Shown here piece by piece: positions 46,001 through 56,995 of a DNA stretch of 64,000 nt. A model generated the notes under the pieces. The model saw nothing but the letters and a program-made list of their open reading frames with translations. It ran no database searches and was not told where the DNA came from. The position numbers and the translations under genes were made by a program. Every line of letters starts with the position of its first letter. The stretch's first letter is position 1. The stretch is from the NCBI GenBank assembly GCA_905250025.1, contig CAJNOJ010000183.1, positions 1-64,000 of the forward strand. The letters are read 5' to 3'. Source of the DNA: Adineta ricciae. Its lineage: Eukaryota; Rotifera; Eurotatoria; Adinetida; Adinetidae.

Positions 46001-46191
46001 TCGTTTGATATTTCCTCGCGCTTTAGTCGGAAAATTTTTTCGATGGATTCACCACTATAGTTTGCTGCAGTTACCATTAATTGACGAGCATACTCTGGCG
46101 AAAATCTTGTTTCCAACTGGTGCAAAATGTCTTTGCGCAAACATTCATCCCATGTGTGCTCGTTATGTGTTGCTGATGAGCACTCTGCCAT
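43045..46191 (-). CDS. VLIG/URGCP-like helical protein with zinc cluster and degenerate vWA-like end
   Basis: Single open frame of 1048 codons from ATG at 46191 (MAECSSATHNEHTWDE); a GTG-started extension is not used. About 1-680 is charged, helical sequence of the kind following the GTPase in very large inducible GTPases, but no G-domain (GxxxxGKS/T) is present. Near residue 700 lies a Cys/His cluster (CPGCQRLCDIDH, then HCCMPNHHIQAMGGW, then C), as in VLIG-like proteins. The last 250 residues look like a vWA fold whose metal-binding DxSxS reads YGHSTD, with GAST in place of the later motif, so metal binding is doubtful. The frame ends at AAAG/GTAAGG, a consensus donor; splicing to the PARP exon (acceptor at about 42776) would keep phase. 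Family assignment is tentative. Confidence 0.6.
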   Translation of the reverse strand: MAECSSATHNEHTWDECLRKDILHQLETRFSPEYARQLMVTAANYSGESIEKIFRLKREEISNEFEMNLRKQCGDHAINAQTSKEVFSFLHEQLDRRFQVWKAVATSSAEMDKFTRTVRDAEIELKQRLDETCKLTTRMNPLQSETLAISNFENIWNKQFAQIQALFSRPTRWQQIFILICSLYQTFNNIASTDLNKTLHKVLLCLDMDSLNDCKCPTEKLYSLRDMFLCVVSDVKPIVPEPFESQRKKIDYDHLSSFMYLDRQELLNIWLDEAKLKPTGEQNIMEQKYQRICEKIIQEWPLFIQTFQIFEDLMKQFGASFSSRSKNDLTLDALFIQEISAILHSVLKQADSEFNTFQLRMSNDLLDILHAFTMTSIALFYHTQQTRYFDVLVQNVQRDRELMLGYFLRITLPTLDGTANVAKHFLSDICSCLKQSFETEIKKITETEIAKETTDFNRARFAKNIEEKIKLHNRDWLMRYITCPVDLLNEWLDQRSMSFKHTMERHIDYMKSEYCELIDELARIGVTINRLLQSKDVDSTTVIDSLFETSSDIKTESIQNKRFCMALLVFQHLSGQEILNEIKYASGSSCRVNPKWHEILRLPSISSDTLKQAFRSISWKFEVYAAWEIDQLLAKISQQATEAKSLLAKYIDDFKKEIVCLVQRQLRYKQQGCIIQCPGCQRLCDIDHSLYKFLPIGQHENRHCCMPNHHIQAMGGWRHAKTNEACVTSCEQTDNKCIIIDQQSMIQQNWGDFKKKHRDWNFDDAQLRINENNTTIYIWKMIGEQLCEYYGNTMKFVTFEQSLIPDHVFIIYGHSTDLNVEDNSPSQYFLRKIVKRLSQLFTNDDERWSNIEQDLSISIAAFISLIKQVDPTIRTTMIVNDSSATAGSRAVQLEGLDSAGISDLLRNCCRSIDFNGASTLIDDIINKTQIDSQLNRSSRTVILLTYGKSTTLPLPRLLPLTNDFHSKLTSFWIIALDNTNTEPVVKIQHIRSGETILIDESSDLQVAFERIVNDWKSKTSTSLFDNVSENYSTVLLGDQLLPRISTER

Positions 46192-47214
46192 TGTATAGTT
46201 TGCTGACACGGCAATCTAGAGCGATAATATTGCTTTATGCGTCGTGAAAGGAAAAAAATTATGATCTTCTATATAGAGTCCAATAGAGTAACTCATATGC
46301 TCATGATTGGTTATGATAGTATCTGAAAAAATTACTCGACAGCGGCAATGTGAGCACATAGTAAACTATAATGTATCGATTTCTTATATGTGTTCTTTTA
46401 TTAAAAAAAATGATTGTACCATAGAGGGCGTTATTGTATAGTGTTGATCAGACTGTGTAGCATCTTATAGTTTGATAAGAACTAAAAGTTTTGTGTTAAG
46501 AGTAATACATTCAAACTTGAATCGTCTGCGCGAGCATGTATGAAGTCAGTATTCATAAACAATTGTACAGTGACTTATTGTATTCCGTCTCTCTCACTCA
46601 AATACTCCTAAGTTCTTTTCTACTTCGAGCATCACCGTGCACATTTCTTTTTCTTTGAGAACGCAAGAAAAAAGTTAATTAAAAAAACAACAGTCACCCG
46701 TTCGCTACAGCTGTTTTTTCTTTACATTGTTTTTGCACTTTTCATCAACACTGCCTGCCTTTTCTGTTACGTCCAATGCAACATACAAGTGGTGGGTAAA
46801 CATATGGTAGGATGGAAACGAAAATCTATAAAACCTCAGTCTTCATACTTTTTAACGTTTGCTTTTGCATTCACTTTATGGACAAAGCGTGTATAAACAA
46901 ACTTTGTCCTTTTCTGTCATTGTACTCGGCACGATTGTTCGGTTTAGTATTCTGATAGAAAAGCCCTGTTGGTAGGAAAACGTTTGCGTATTTAAGATGT
47001 TAAATACGAGGATTCATAGCAGTTATGTGAAAACATTTTCTCCGATTACAGCAACTTCTTTCCTGATACATTTTAGATCGTTGTGACAGAAAGTGATTAT
47101 AGCAACCGCACTTCAAATATACTAAAACTTCGTTTAAATTCATCACAGATTGAACCGAAAGGTTTGCACAGAAAATTGGTATCGACGACTTTCTCAACTA
47201 CATATAATCTGGAA
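46192..47214. other. Spacer with right island breakpoint and SMYD upstream region
   Basis: 46192-46629 is B-specific upstream DNA of the VLIG-like gene. 46630-47214 matches haplotype A (60816-61400) and contains the SMYD promoter and 5' UTR. An ATG-less open frame runs into the SMYD start and is not counted as coding. Confidence 0.45.
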
Positions 47215-48889
47215 ATGGCTACTCAGTATGTAGAAGAGTTAATCTGCAGTGCTCGTAAACTATATGATACAGAAGAATATCTCGCAGCACGTGCGCTATA
47301 TACTCAACTCCTTGCTTTATATCCGTTTGATGCAAGAATGTGGCATCATCGATCAAACACTCATCTGAAGCTCCGATATCCTGAGTTAGCTTTTACTGAT
47401 GCTGCTCGTGGACTTCAGCTTCTCGATGATACGCTAGCAAAGAAAACGTTATCTCGGGATGATCAAAATGACGCAGTACTTTTACGGCTTGACGTACTAT
47501 ATACCTGTCTACTTACTGCTGAAGCTCTGAACAGTTTTCAAATGGCACTACAGTATATTGATCGGCTATTGGCCAACGTCCATTTACTTTCCAGTGAGAC
47601 GCGCAAAGTGGTGCTCGAAAAACAAGCTACCCTTCGAGACAAGATCAGTCAGAGAATCAGCACACTGCGCGGTGCAAATGTGCCTTTAGGAGTCTCAATT
47701 GACACTATTTCAAACTTGGGTACCATGAATGTAGTGAAATACCCATGGGACGTTTCTGAACCTTTCACTGCGACAAATGATTTGGATGCTGAGCTGAAAG
47801 AACTTAATAGCGCATTTGAACCATTCGCTCCGAAATTGAAGATCGTTCTTATGTAAGTTCTGTAACACTCTCATAACTGTATCACAGCGTTCTTGTGATT
47901 CAGGATGAATCTCTGTGTCAGCCCATATTATATAACTTGATGAATTTTGTAGGCCTGACAACCCAGCACTCTACACTCCAGAGCGCACATCATCTATATT
48001 CTTTTCCAAAGCCGGTAGACCTCAGTTGGGTATCATAGCACGAAAGAAAATCAAACCAAAAGAACGAATCTTAGATGAAACGGGAATCTTCGTTAACAAC
48101 GGATTATATGGTCCTAAATGCAATTATTGTAACAGTGTCCTATCGATTTCGGCGAGTAACTCAAACGAAATGCACAAAACAACGTGCTCAGGATGTGGAG
48201 AACGCTTTTGCAGTGTTGATTGTCTCCACTCTGCTCTGGAAACTTACCACAAAGTTCTTTGTGGGCGTGATATTTCTCACATTTTAACGTATGTTGCCAA
48301 AGGAACTTCATGCAGTAGCTTAATTCATTTGGTTGTATTGCGACTGCTAGCAATTGCCGTTCAAAGCAAGCAGCACCCTCTTGAAATGACTATTGTGAAA
48401 TACCTTGCAAGAAGTGCAAAGGAAGTAGTACCGTGGGATGTTTACCAATCATATTTCTTCTACTTGGACGTACTGAAAGTTCTAGGTCTGTGTCCGTATA
48501 GCGATATCGACAAGTTCGATTTTTGGATTTACTATACGCTCCGAAATAAACTAATACCTAATGTATTCGGAGAATACAAAGCGCCAATGAAGCCGGCAAA
48601 TGGAAAACTGCTTCTTTTCACGAGCTTCCTCAATCATTCCTGTGTTCCGAATGCTGTTTATATCACGGACAGACACGCTCATCAGGTAGTTGTTGCTCGC
48701 AAAGAAGGAATTGAGAAAAATCAACAAGTTTTCATCAGCTACATTGATCCTGATCGTCCGTCCATCGAACGTCAGCAACTCTTCGAAACAACTTATGGAT
48801 TTGTTTGTAGATGCGAACGTTGTGTTCGCGAACTAGGAACGAATGACGAAGAAGAAATTCGTCAAAAGACTGCCCCTTCAAGCAACTAG
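47215..48889 (+). CDS. SMYD-like lysine methyltransferase (TPR + SET with MYND finger), haplotype B
   Basis: Exons 47215-47852 and 47953-48889 (intron 100 nt) give 524 residues. Start MATQYVEEL was chosen because it is the first ATG in a frame that is open but ATG-less upstream. About 1-140 are TPR-like helices (ARKLYDTEEYLAARALYTQL, LKLRYPELAFTDAARGLQ). The SET domain is split by a MYND zinc finger at about 269-316 (CNYC, CSGCGERFC, C, H..C) and keeps the NHSCVPNA motif at about 440-447, the VFISYID strand and the post-SET cysteines (FVCRCERC). TPR before SET/MYND is the SMYD4-type order. Expected function: protein lysine methylation in cytosol or nucleus. Copy A is interrupted by an assembly gap. 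Confidence 0.85.
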
Positions 48890-49570
48890 CAAACTGAGTC
48901 ACAGTGTAGTTGTTTATTTTTTCTCGCACACTCAATACATATTCTTTTACAGTGTATACTTCCAAGACATTTCATCTCTAGTTAAGTTAATGTAATGCAT
49001 GGAGAAATACCTGATATCCAAGAATATCGATGAACTTAAACCTATATAGTTTTCATGAGATTTATTGAATTTGATACAAAATCAAAAGTACTAGAAGTGC
49101 GTCGATAGCACAAACGATAAAAATATCTACACGTGCGTTCTCTTTGCTGCGCATATTACAGCCATAAACACAATCACATCGAGTTCATCGGGTAACATGA
49201 CGAATGACTCGAAGAAAATAATCACTCTACTGATAACAAGTACTGGGAATAAACGAGATGCTATGCTACCGATATATATACCGACAACCAATGTAGGTTA
49301 CCAATATCGATGAATCCAAACTATCCTTGCTACTGGTTGGGCTCGTGTGTTGCGCAGCGCGAAGTAAGAGATTGCGCGCAAAAAAGAGAAAGAGTTAAAA
49401 GATAAAAACGACTCTTACTTCGCGACAGACGGTATTTACGCTCATTACTATTCGAATAGACAAGGAGATCGAAGACTCACGTATAATCCTATGGACTGTG
49501 AACGAATTCATTTATTAGTTTCTACTGTTTACTCAGATGGTGAAAAATAGATTTTATTTGGACAAACACA
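48890..49570. other. Non-coding region downstream of SMYD gene, haplotype B
   Basis: No gene seen. Contains an inverted repeat (listed separately) and tandem-like TATATATACC tracts near 49270. Confidence 0.4.
49358..49424. repeat. Imperfectly conserved inverted repeat
   Basis: Arms CGCGAAGTAAGAG (49358-49370) and CTCTTACTTCGCG (49412-49424) are perfect reverse complements around a 41-nt purine-rich spacer. In haplotype A (about 62795-62860) the arms read CACGAAGTAAGAG and CTCTTACTTTGCG, so pairing is partly lost. Confidence 0.45.
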
Positions 49571-49801
49571 GTGGCGAGAGGACACCCACCCTCAGTTCTT
49601 AACCGTCTTACTGCATGGTGCAACGATTCAAATAATCAGGACATCACGTCCAGGGCAAACAATAAAGAACATGCAGAGCCAAGAGCAATCGATTTGGGAG
49701 AGAATGAATTATGGTACATAATAACAGCGTGTCTCATTTTCATTGGCACATATGTACCTGGCAGCTGTGATACATTTAATAAAGATACCCTTCTAGTTTG
49801 A
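49571..49801 (+). pseudogene. Conserved 76-codon open remnant, strand undecided, haplotype B
   Basis: Frame without ATG containing VLNRLTAWCND, NNQDIT, NELWYI and a hydrophobic end (ACLIFIGTYVPG). The haplotype A copy (63149-63379) keeps the frame, but about 15 residues differ. The opposite strand is also largely open (LPGTYVPMKMRHAVIMYHNS). The equal number of changes in both frames suggests a decaying exon. B also lacks about 150 nt present in A just upstream. Confidence 0.25.
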
Positions 49802-49932
49802 ACAACTATTTATATACTCAGAGTACGGTATCAGTTGTACATAACCTTGAGAGTACATAAGTGACAAAAAAAATAGTGGGATGTGAAACGCTATTAAAGT
49901 TCTGCAGAGATATAGAAATATAAAAGAGTTAT

Positions 49933-52042
49933 TTAGCTTGCTTTACCAACAAAAATAGCCAATATTAATGCCAACACGAAAGCAACTATAATATGAATGA
50001 AGAGAAATACTCCTTTAATTCGATCAATGTTTATTTGCGCTTTATCGTATGTATTGTCGGATGTATTTGTATTCTCGGTAGTGATATCGTAGAAGCCAGA
50101 TGTTTTGGTTTCTGCTGATGGTTTGTTTTTAAAACAATATTCTATAAGCCAGAAGAGAAAAAATATAATTGGCAGCCAGCATACCCAGGCAATAAGGATG
50201 GCCCATATTTTGTTCTTTTCAAAACTAAATTGTGTAAAGAACATGGCGAGAAACATAGCAACAATGGAAAGAATCAATGCAATAAAGCCAACAATTCGAT
50301 GTATATGATTGAATATGAAACGATACTGGGCATCAGGTTTGCAACGATATAAGGCCATAAATGGTTGAATAACGGAAAAAACTACTACAATGATTCCAGC
50401 GATCGAGTGTGCAAATTCGCGTTTCTCGTTTCGGGATATCCATCTACCGTTTTCATACACAAGAATAAGAATAAAGGCGATCAGAGTTAAGATAGGAACA
50501 CTAGTCATCAACGCACGATGTACAGTAAACCAAATGGGTTTGCCACAGACGTTCGTACCTGGCCATGCAGCTTTGAAATATCGTGGAAGAAGAATACCCG
50601 TGGAAACGAGCAATATCCATGTAAAAATCATAATAATACCATGTGCTTTCATTAGAACTTTTTGACCAGAATCATCTGAATCTAAGTTACTCATGATCGT
50701 TTCTTCTCGATTCAGCTGAACAGTCTGCGTCAGTGCTTCACGTGATTTGTGTTGCATGATTTCATCTATATATCGAATCAAGTGAAGAAATTTCGTTTTC
50801 GATGCAAATCACAACATACTTGAACTGTCCAAATCTCCCATTGCTATCAATGGATAATACGGTGTCGCTTGTGAAAGTGAAACAATGTCACGCCGTCGAC
50901 GGCCAGACGTGACAAAATTGGATAGAGTAAATTCACAGTAAGTCGTTCCATCTTCAACCTTTTGCAAAGTTACATTGAATGTACCACCAGGATTGGATAT
51001 CGTGCTGGCTGATACTGGCGGTGAATGACCACTTGGATTTATACGACGATCAAGTAAAACTGAACCGTCAGCTAAGTGTCGGCACATGAATACATGATCT
51101 TCACCCTGCAGAGATTCAAAGTTATTTTTATTCCTATAAATGAATTTTTGGCTCCTACCATATTTTGATCCAATGAAAGGCCTAAAGCAAACCATTGGGA
51201 TGTTTTCAAATCATTCATTCGCATTCTCACGGCTGTTACGCCGTCGTTATATGTCCAAGAGATTTGAACGCTATAAATACTCTTTGTCGTTGTCACGGTC
51301 TCAGTGCTTGTTGCTGTCGTTGTCGCCGCGGTAGTACTTGCCACTGTCGCGGAAGTACTATTCATGGAAGCTGTTGTATTCGTCTAACAGAAATTTCACA
51401 ACAATATGTTCCGCTTTCAATCGAATGAATTTTACTTGTCGAGGCGTCAATGTCAGATTGTAACAACTCACATATATGTTACTATATGATTCGACAATTG
51501 TTACTCTAAGCATAAACTATATCATTACTTTGTATTCTAAACGCTAACGATATGTTACTGTATGATTGTACTCGTGTTAGTTGTTGTAGATGGCGGATAC
51601 CAAAGTGCTTCAACAGATGATTTCAAATCTCTCGAATTGTGTGTAATACCTGTATTCGGTACTGTACTACAATTCACTATTCTCGTCGTGGAACTCACAA
51701 CGGCCCATGTGCCAACAATGTCTCCGGTTGTTTCAGCTTTTGCCACTAGTAGAACACCTTTGAATGAAGCTGAGCTATTAACGGTAACTATTAAAACGAA
51801 CACAAACAAATGTACCTAAGACCTTTTGACTGTCAAACAAACTTACGACGAACAACATCGTTTACATCGTATTGTAACTTATCAGATTGAATTGTATAGC
51901 TTGATGAACATGCTTGGGAAGCATATCCGTGACCAGGTGTCATCGTTTGACATGCATAATTCGGTGCACCACTTGGATAATTGTAGCCATATTTGATAGA
52001 TATTAAAGCAAAAACAACGGATTGGTAGATGAATGATGCCAT
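49933..52042 (-). CDS. Reeler/DOMON/cytochrome b561 protein (FRRS1-like ferric reductase), haplotype B
   Basis: Exons: 51847-52042, about 51562-51787, about 51159-51383, 50820-51105, 49933-50765 (introns 54-59 nt where resolved; the junction between exons 2 and 3 is uncertain). Signal peptide MASFIYQSVVFALISI, then a reeler domain (YPSGAPNYAC, SFKGVLLVAKAE). A Thr-rich linker leads to a DOMON domain (VQISWTYNDG, LSLDQNMGEDHVFMCRHL) and a cytochrome b561 core with haem histidines in KAHGIIMI, TVHRALM, FAHSIAG and NHIHRIVG. The C-terminal tail includes one more helix. Family function: transmembrane electron transfer to reduce extracellular ferric iron, using cytosolic ascorbate. Copy A begins at 63512 and leaves the window. 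Confidence 0.85.
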
Positions 52043-52553
52043 TCAAAGCAGAAACTTCAGAAATTTTTGCTTTCACTTCTCTATGTCTGATCGGTAGAAG
52101 TTGTTTGTGTAATGAGAGAGCACAAAAAATAAATTTCATCAGTTCTACGCCGCACTGAAAACTTTGCAAATACGAATTATTCATCGACTGTGAACATTTT
52201 CTTTCGTTCTGTACAAGCTTTTTTTGAAAAAAAGGCGTCATGGAGAAATTTTGTTTTCTTCTCATTGTTATTTTATTTGGGTGATCGAAACAGGTGCATC
52301 ACAATTCTTTCGTCACCTAAATGAAAAAAATCGCATGATCGAAAGTCATGTACTAAAGAACGATTAAACGAAGAAGTGTTAATCCACGATATAAACCGAA
52401 CAGAATTGAGATGCACATCGTCTTAGCAATCTGAGCTGGAAATTCGCTCGATACGATGAGTTTCAACGATTTGAATGTTTCATTAGTCGAATACATACGT
52501 ATGACATCCTCTCAAATGTTTCTCCATATTTTATTCGAGAAAAACAAAACTTT
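52043..52553. other. Non-coding spacer between reductase and Gig2-like gene
   Basis: No gene seen; holds the reductase promoter and the 3' flank of the Gig2-like gene. Confidence 0.4.
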
Positions 52554-53163
52554 TCAAACTTGAAATAGACATCCTCTATAAACTTGATCTTCTACATAAT
52601 CTTCGACATATTTTCCTGACTCTAATCTTTCATTGTTTTTCTCTTCTAACAATTGTTCATTGGGATCCTGATTAATCACAATAATCCACGAGTGGATCTG
52701 CGCCGATGTGTGCACACAAAATTCATCTGCACCCAGTGGGTGTGCGTAGTAAATCGTATCATATCTCTCACTAGAACGCCATTCCTTGGGATCAGTTATT
52801 CGTTTGGTTTTTCCCAGATTAACTTTGGCACAGATATATGCACCAAATTGATTTGCTTTAAATTCTGTGTGGTTCAGCGACGTCGCGAAATATATTCCCG
52901 GCCCAATCCAGCCAGCAGATGACGCTCTCAAATTATCCTGTGCAATCAACGATGCAAATTTGTGACTGGTTTGATGAAAGCCAACTACCGTTTGATTGTC
53001 TTCAGTTTGCTCCGGTGGATATCTCGTATTACCAGAATGATACATAATGACATGATAAAGATTTCTAGACGTGCAATTGTTGCCCTTGGTACAACGAGAA
53101 TTCTGCCAATGATTTGTCTGCTGATCATTAGTTATTGATAATGGTAAGAAACCTAAATGACGC
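52554..53163 (-). CDS. Gig2-like / small PARP-fold protein, N-terminus cut at N junction
   Basis: Frame open from the N at 53164 to the stop at 52554, about 200 residues. It starts with a Cys-containing leader (NHWQNSRCTKGNNCTSRNLYH) followed by a compact PARP-like fold: VGFHQTSHKFASLIAQDNL (H of the H-Y pair), AGWIGPGIYFATSLNHTEF (Y), then AYICAKVNLGKTKRI and GADEFCVHTSAQIHSWIIV. The order H-(G/Q)T-x and GPGIYFA matches the short PARP-like proteins related to fish Gig2. Catalysis is uncertain. Only haplotype B is seen; its allele should lie beyond the end of the window. Confidence 0.65.
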
Positions 53164-53164
53164 N
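53164..53164. other. Single-N junction S4/S5 (haplotype B to A)
   Basis: Left: start region of a minus-strand Gig2-like gene. Right: the middle of NHL/REJ exon 3, homologous to 33520. An artificial join. Confidence 0.85.
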
Positions 53165-56100
53165 TTGCACGGAGAAAAGTGGATCGGCGTCAAGTCAGCT
53201 GTATTACTCATATTCTGTTGGTTTCGACAGTCACGGGCACTTGTATGTGGCTGATGAATGGAATGATCGTATTCAAAAATTCAATCTAGAAATCGATTCG
53301 TGTGGTAAGTCGCTGAGATATCCCTACAGCTCAATTCGACCCGTTCTTCTTAGAGGTGTTGATATTGGACTATGATGTTTCATCTGTACTTCGCATTTTG
53401 TAGATTGTCGTGAACCATTTGTGAAACTTACTCCATCTGGAACAGTGTTAAGCTTTCGATAAAACCAGCATATATATATTAGTTCAACTATCGAGGTGAA
53501 CTGTGCTGATTTAACATCAATTGCAGGTGAATGGTCAATTCTTATCTGTACATCAGCATGTACCAATAGGTTACCGCTTAATCATTCTATCGATACAACA
53601 TCGAAGGATCTGTTCATTTCATCGGGAACTCTTTCATATGGGCTCTATCGTCTAATATTAACTGTCATAATGCATGAACATCCATTGCAGCTATCATCAT
53701 CAGCTGCAATAGATATTCAAATCAGTTCACCGTTACTGGTTACAAACCTCATTTCCTTTGATACTCAGTTGATCACATATGATTATCAGCTCGATTTTGT
53801 ACTCAATCCCGGCCAATTCTCTTACAATAAAAAAGAATTGAGATTGAATGCAAACGTAACTAATTATTCCTGTTTTGCCTTTTACACCTCTAATGATCTT
53901 TTCCTTCAAAATTTAGGATTGGGATTACTTCTACTATTGTCGAACTTATCCAGAAGATCCACAAGGATTTCAACTATTTGACAATCAAAGTCGTATGTGT
54001 TTTCCAGGTGCATGGAAATATCTCACTCCAGATCGATCATCTATGAAGATCTCGACTAGCTCTCTGAACCTTAATCAAACTTACCAGCTAATGGTTCAAA
54101 TGATTCATCGAAAAAATTCATCTGTACACTCATTTGGTTATCTAATCGTTCGAATCGATCATATCCCACTACCAATGATCATCATCAGGTAATAGCCTCT
54201 TCTCTGAATCTATCTTTCCCCTCATTCTCGTATCTCTTCAGTTGTGTAATTGTCACGACATGCGCGTTATCTCATGAAAATTTCCATTATGTCAATCAAA
54301 ATAGTCAACTTTTCCTTCTCTCATCCTGCTTGGGTGACTGTGTATCGATCCATAAGATCAGTTGGACGATTTATGTCGGATCACCTGTCTCACCGCTTGA
54401 TCAGACGATTCATTGGATTCCATACAAACTCATTGTCAATAGATCTTTAGAGGAAGGTTTCTTTTTCACGAGTCTAAATACCAACAAATTAACAGTGATG
54501 AAAGGTTTATTTGCGAAAAATCATTCGAATATTTATTGGCGTTTTGAAGTGAGTTACTCATTCTTGGAATTCGAGAACCAAAGTCAAAGTTACTTTGATA
54601 TTGAATTAAATCAACCACCAATCAATGGTTCTTGTTCCATTTACCCACTCAATGGTACAACTACTACGATATTTACGATTCAATGTACAAATTGGTTTGA
54701 TCAAGACGAAATCAAAGATTATCTTATTTATGGTTGTTTCTCTTGAATTCTCATCATTGACAATGGGAAAGCATCTCTTTGTTTGTTCTTTTAGGTCAGT
54801 TATCGAATTCTATAGAAGAAATGCTCTTGGCTCATACCGTCCAATCAGCTCTACAGCTCTACTTACCCGTCACACTTGATCCAACATCGACCCTTCAGTT
54901 AAAAGTGAAGATTCGAGACGAATTTGATTGTTCTTCAGAATACTCTCTTCCACCTGTTCGCGTTCATCCAGACGTATCAAACATATCACAACTCATTGAT
55001 TTATTACATAATGATGACAAAAGCATATTTGCACAGATAGTTTCATCAATCGTACAACTATTTAATCAACTCAATTACCAAACAATGAACGAACAAGTCC
55101 AGAGTGAATATTTCTTTTCACACGAAGTTAAAATAAACCATCTTTTTACTTTGAAGGTGGAATTGCGTTAACTGAGATCACAGTCACATCGCTTCATCAA
55201 CAACCTCTTGCTTCGGTAAGCTTAACTATTTCGCGGTAGATTTGCTTCTCAACGACAAGTATCTAGATGATGAATGTATCGATTCTAAATATTGACGAAC
55301 GGGCTAAATTACATGAAGATCTAATCTTGAAAATTATCGATCTATCTATCGCTACAAGCACAGATCTACAATTACAATCAACTATCCTTTCACAAATAAC
55401 ACAAACTAGCAACCAACTGACACGAAACGCTTCTGTAATAAACAAAACACTACATTTCGCTTGTCTAGTTGATTTGTTTTCTATAGGTTATGACAGCAAA
55501 CAAATGCTCTCAACTTTCTGCATTACTGAAATCAATCGCCAATACACTTTCCTCTGAAGATACGCATTTCATAGCGACACATCTTTTACAATGTGCTGTC
55601 AACTCTTTCAACGTATGTAATTATTGTTCGTTTCAGTTCATCGACGAATACATTTGATTTGCTTTAGGGCATCTATGGTTCCTTGCAGAAACGCGCGAAA
55701 ATCCTTCCTTTGGATTTAATACGAACACAAGAAGAACTTCATGATGATTCAGAATATCAATGGCATGGTACAAGTGCGCAGTTTTCGTTTTTCGATACGG
55801 ATGACGACGCTGAGACAGTCCTTATGGAAAAGAATCGATATTATCAGAATCAAGAAGCAAAGAAGATCTCGAACGACTTGAATCAGATTATTTCCTCAAT
55901 AACATCAACATTTCTTGTACATTTGAATGTCGGCCAGCAAATCATTATCAATACATCGGCCATCTTCTTCTCACTTGAGAAAGTCTTCTCTTCGTCGATC
56001 GCATACCGACTGAACGATTCACAGATTCGTTTTCCATCAAATCTTCTCGATTCTAATAGCACTGTACTCATTCGCGTATAATTGAAGAAAGCTTTTCCTT

Positions 56101-56995
56101 TTCATCGAGTCTGTGTGTTTGATTTGTTTAGAATATTCTGCAACCATTGGCTTCGTCCGCATCCGATCATCGATTTTCCGCTTACACCAATCTATCTCGA
56201 TCGCTCTCGTTATCAATCCTTGATGAAAATGGAACTGAATTAAATATAAACACTAACCTAACAGATCCCATAGAGTTTTTCATTCCCCGAGATCCACAGC
56301 TGATCATGCCATCGGCATTCCTTCAAAATAGTACATTGATCAATGAGCAAAAGATGTCATCATCGCCTTTTTATTTCTATTTATTCGATTTACAACAGAC
56401 AAATCCAAACTTAACATTTGCCATTCATTTGGAAATTCACCTCTCGATAACTAACATTTCCTATTTATTAACTTATCAATTCGATCCTCCAAAGCCACTA
56501 TCCTCGTTATCAGATCATTGGACATTTCTTTGTCCATCAAGTAAACGTCCATCTTATCTCACTTCGGATGGCATGTACGTTCATTTTCTTAATAATCATC
56601 AAACATCAAATCGTCATTCGATCGTTTATGGACTTCGTCAATTATCAACGAAGGAAATGCAAGAATTCTGTTATCACAACAAAACACTCGATCGAATATC
56701 TTCATTATTTCGTCAAGCTTGGATATTCACATCTGATTATCAAATACGAATGTACCAATCTGCTTGTTTCTATCTTGATTCCGACTCCAATTGGCAATCC
56801 AATGGATTATTGGTAAACGTGAACTTCCAAAGTATATCCTTATTACTCTTCTTTTTTTCGATTATATAGGTTGGATCATTATCTGATCATTATGCAACCC
56901 AATGCTTTTCTACACGTATATGAAAATGCTTATCCTCGTTCAATACCAGCATTATCTAAAACTGTGCAATGTCAGAGCACATTCTTTTCGTTTAA
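53165..56995 (+). pseudogene. NHL/REJ/GPS protein, 3' part with premature stop, haplotype A
   Basis: Begins inside exon 3 (53165-53304), and exons 4-14 follow at the same spacing as in B (exon 4 53404-53855; end of coding 56995). In exon 4 the codon CAA of haplotype B (SFRQNQ) is TAA at 53460-53462, which truncates the protein just after the propeller, before the REJ region. All later exons and splice sites are intact and nearly identical to B. A 6-nt in-frame deletion removes one YR in YRYRL. Shared variants (CTEKSGSASS, DSHGHLYVADEWND) link this piece to the haplotype A NHL/EGF gene. Confidence 0.75.

Larger units (their letters stand above)
40528..46629. other. Haplotype-B-specific 6.1-kb island with PARP and VLIG-like genes
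   Basis: Flanks align with haplotype A at 60167 and 60816, but the interior does not. A carries 648 unrelated bases instead. No terminal inverted repeat, target-site duplication or transposase is visible. The island contains the whole PARP and VLIG-like reading frames, both on the minus strand. Confidence 0.75.

Noticed and set aside
40528..46629. Island as a transposon or virus
   Set aside because: No terminal repeats, target-site duplication, integrase, transposase, polymerase or capsid-like frame was seen.
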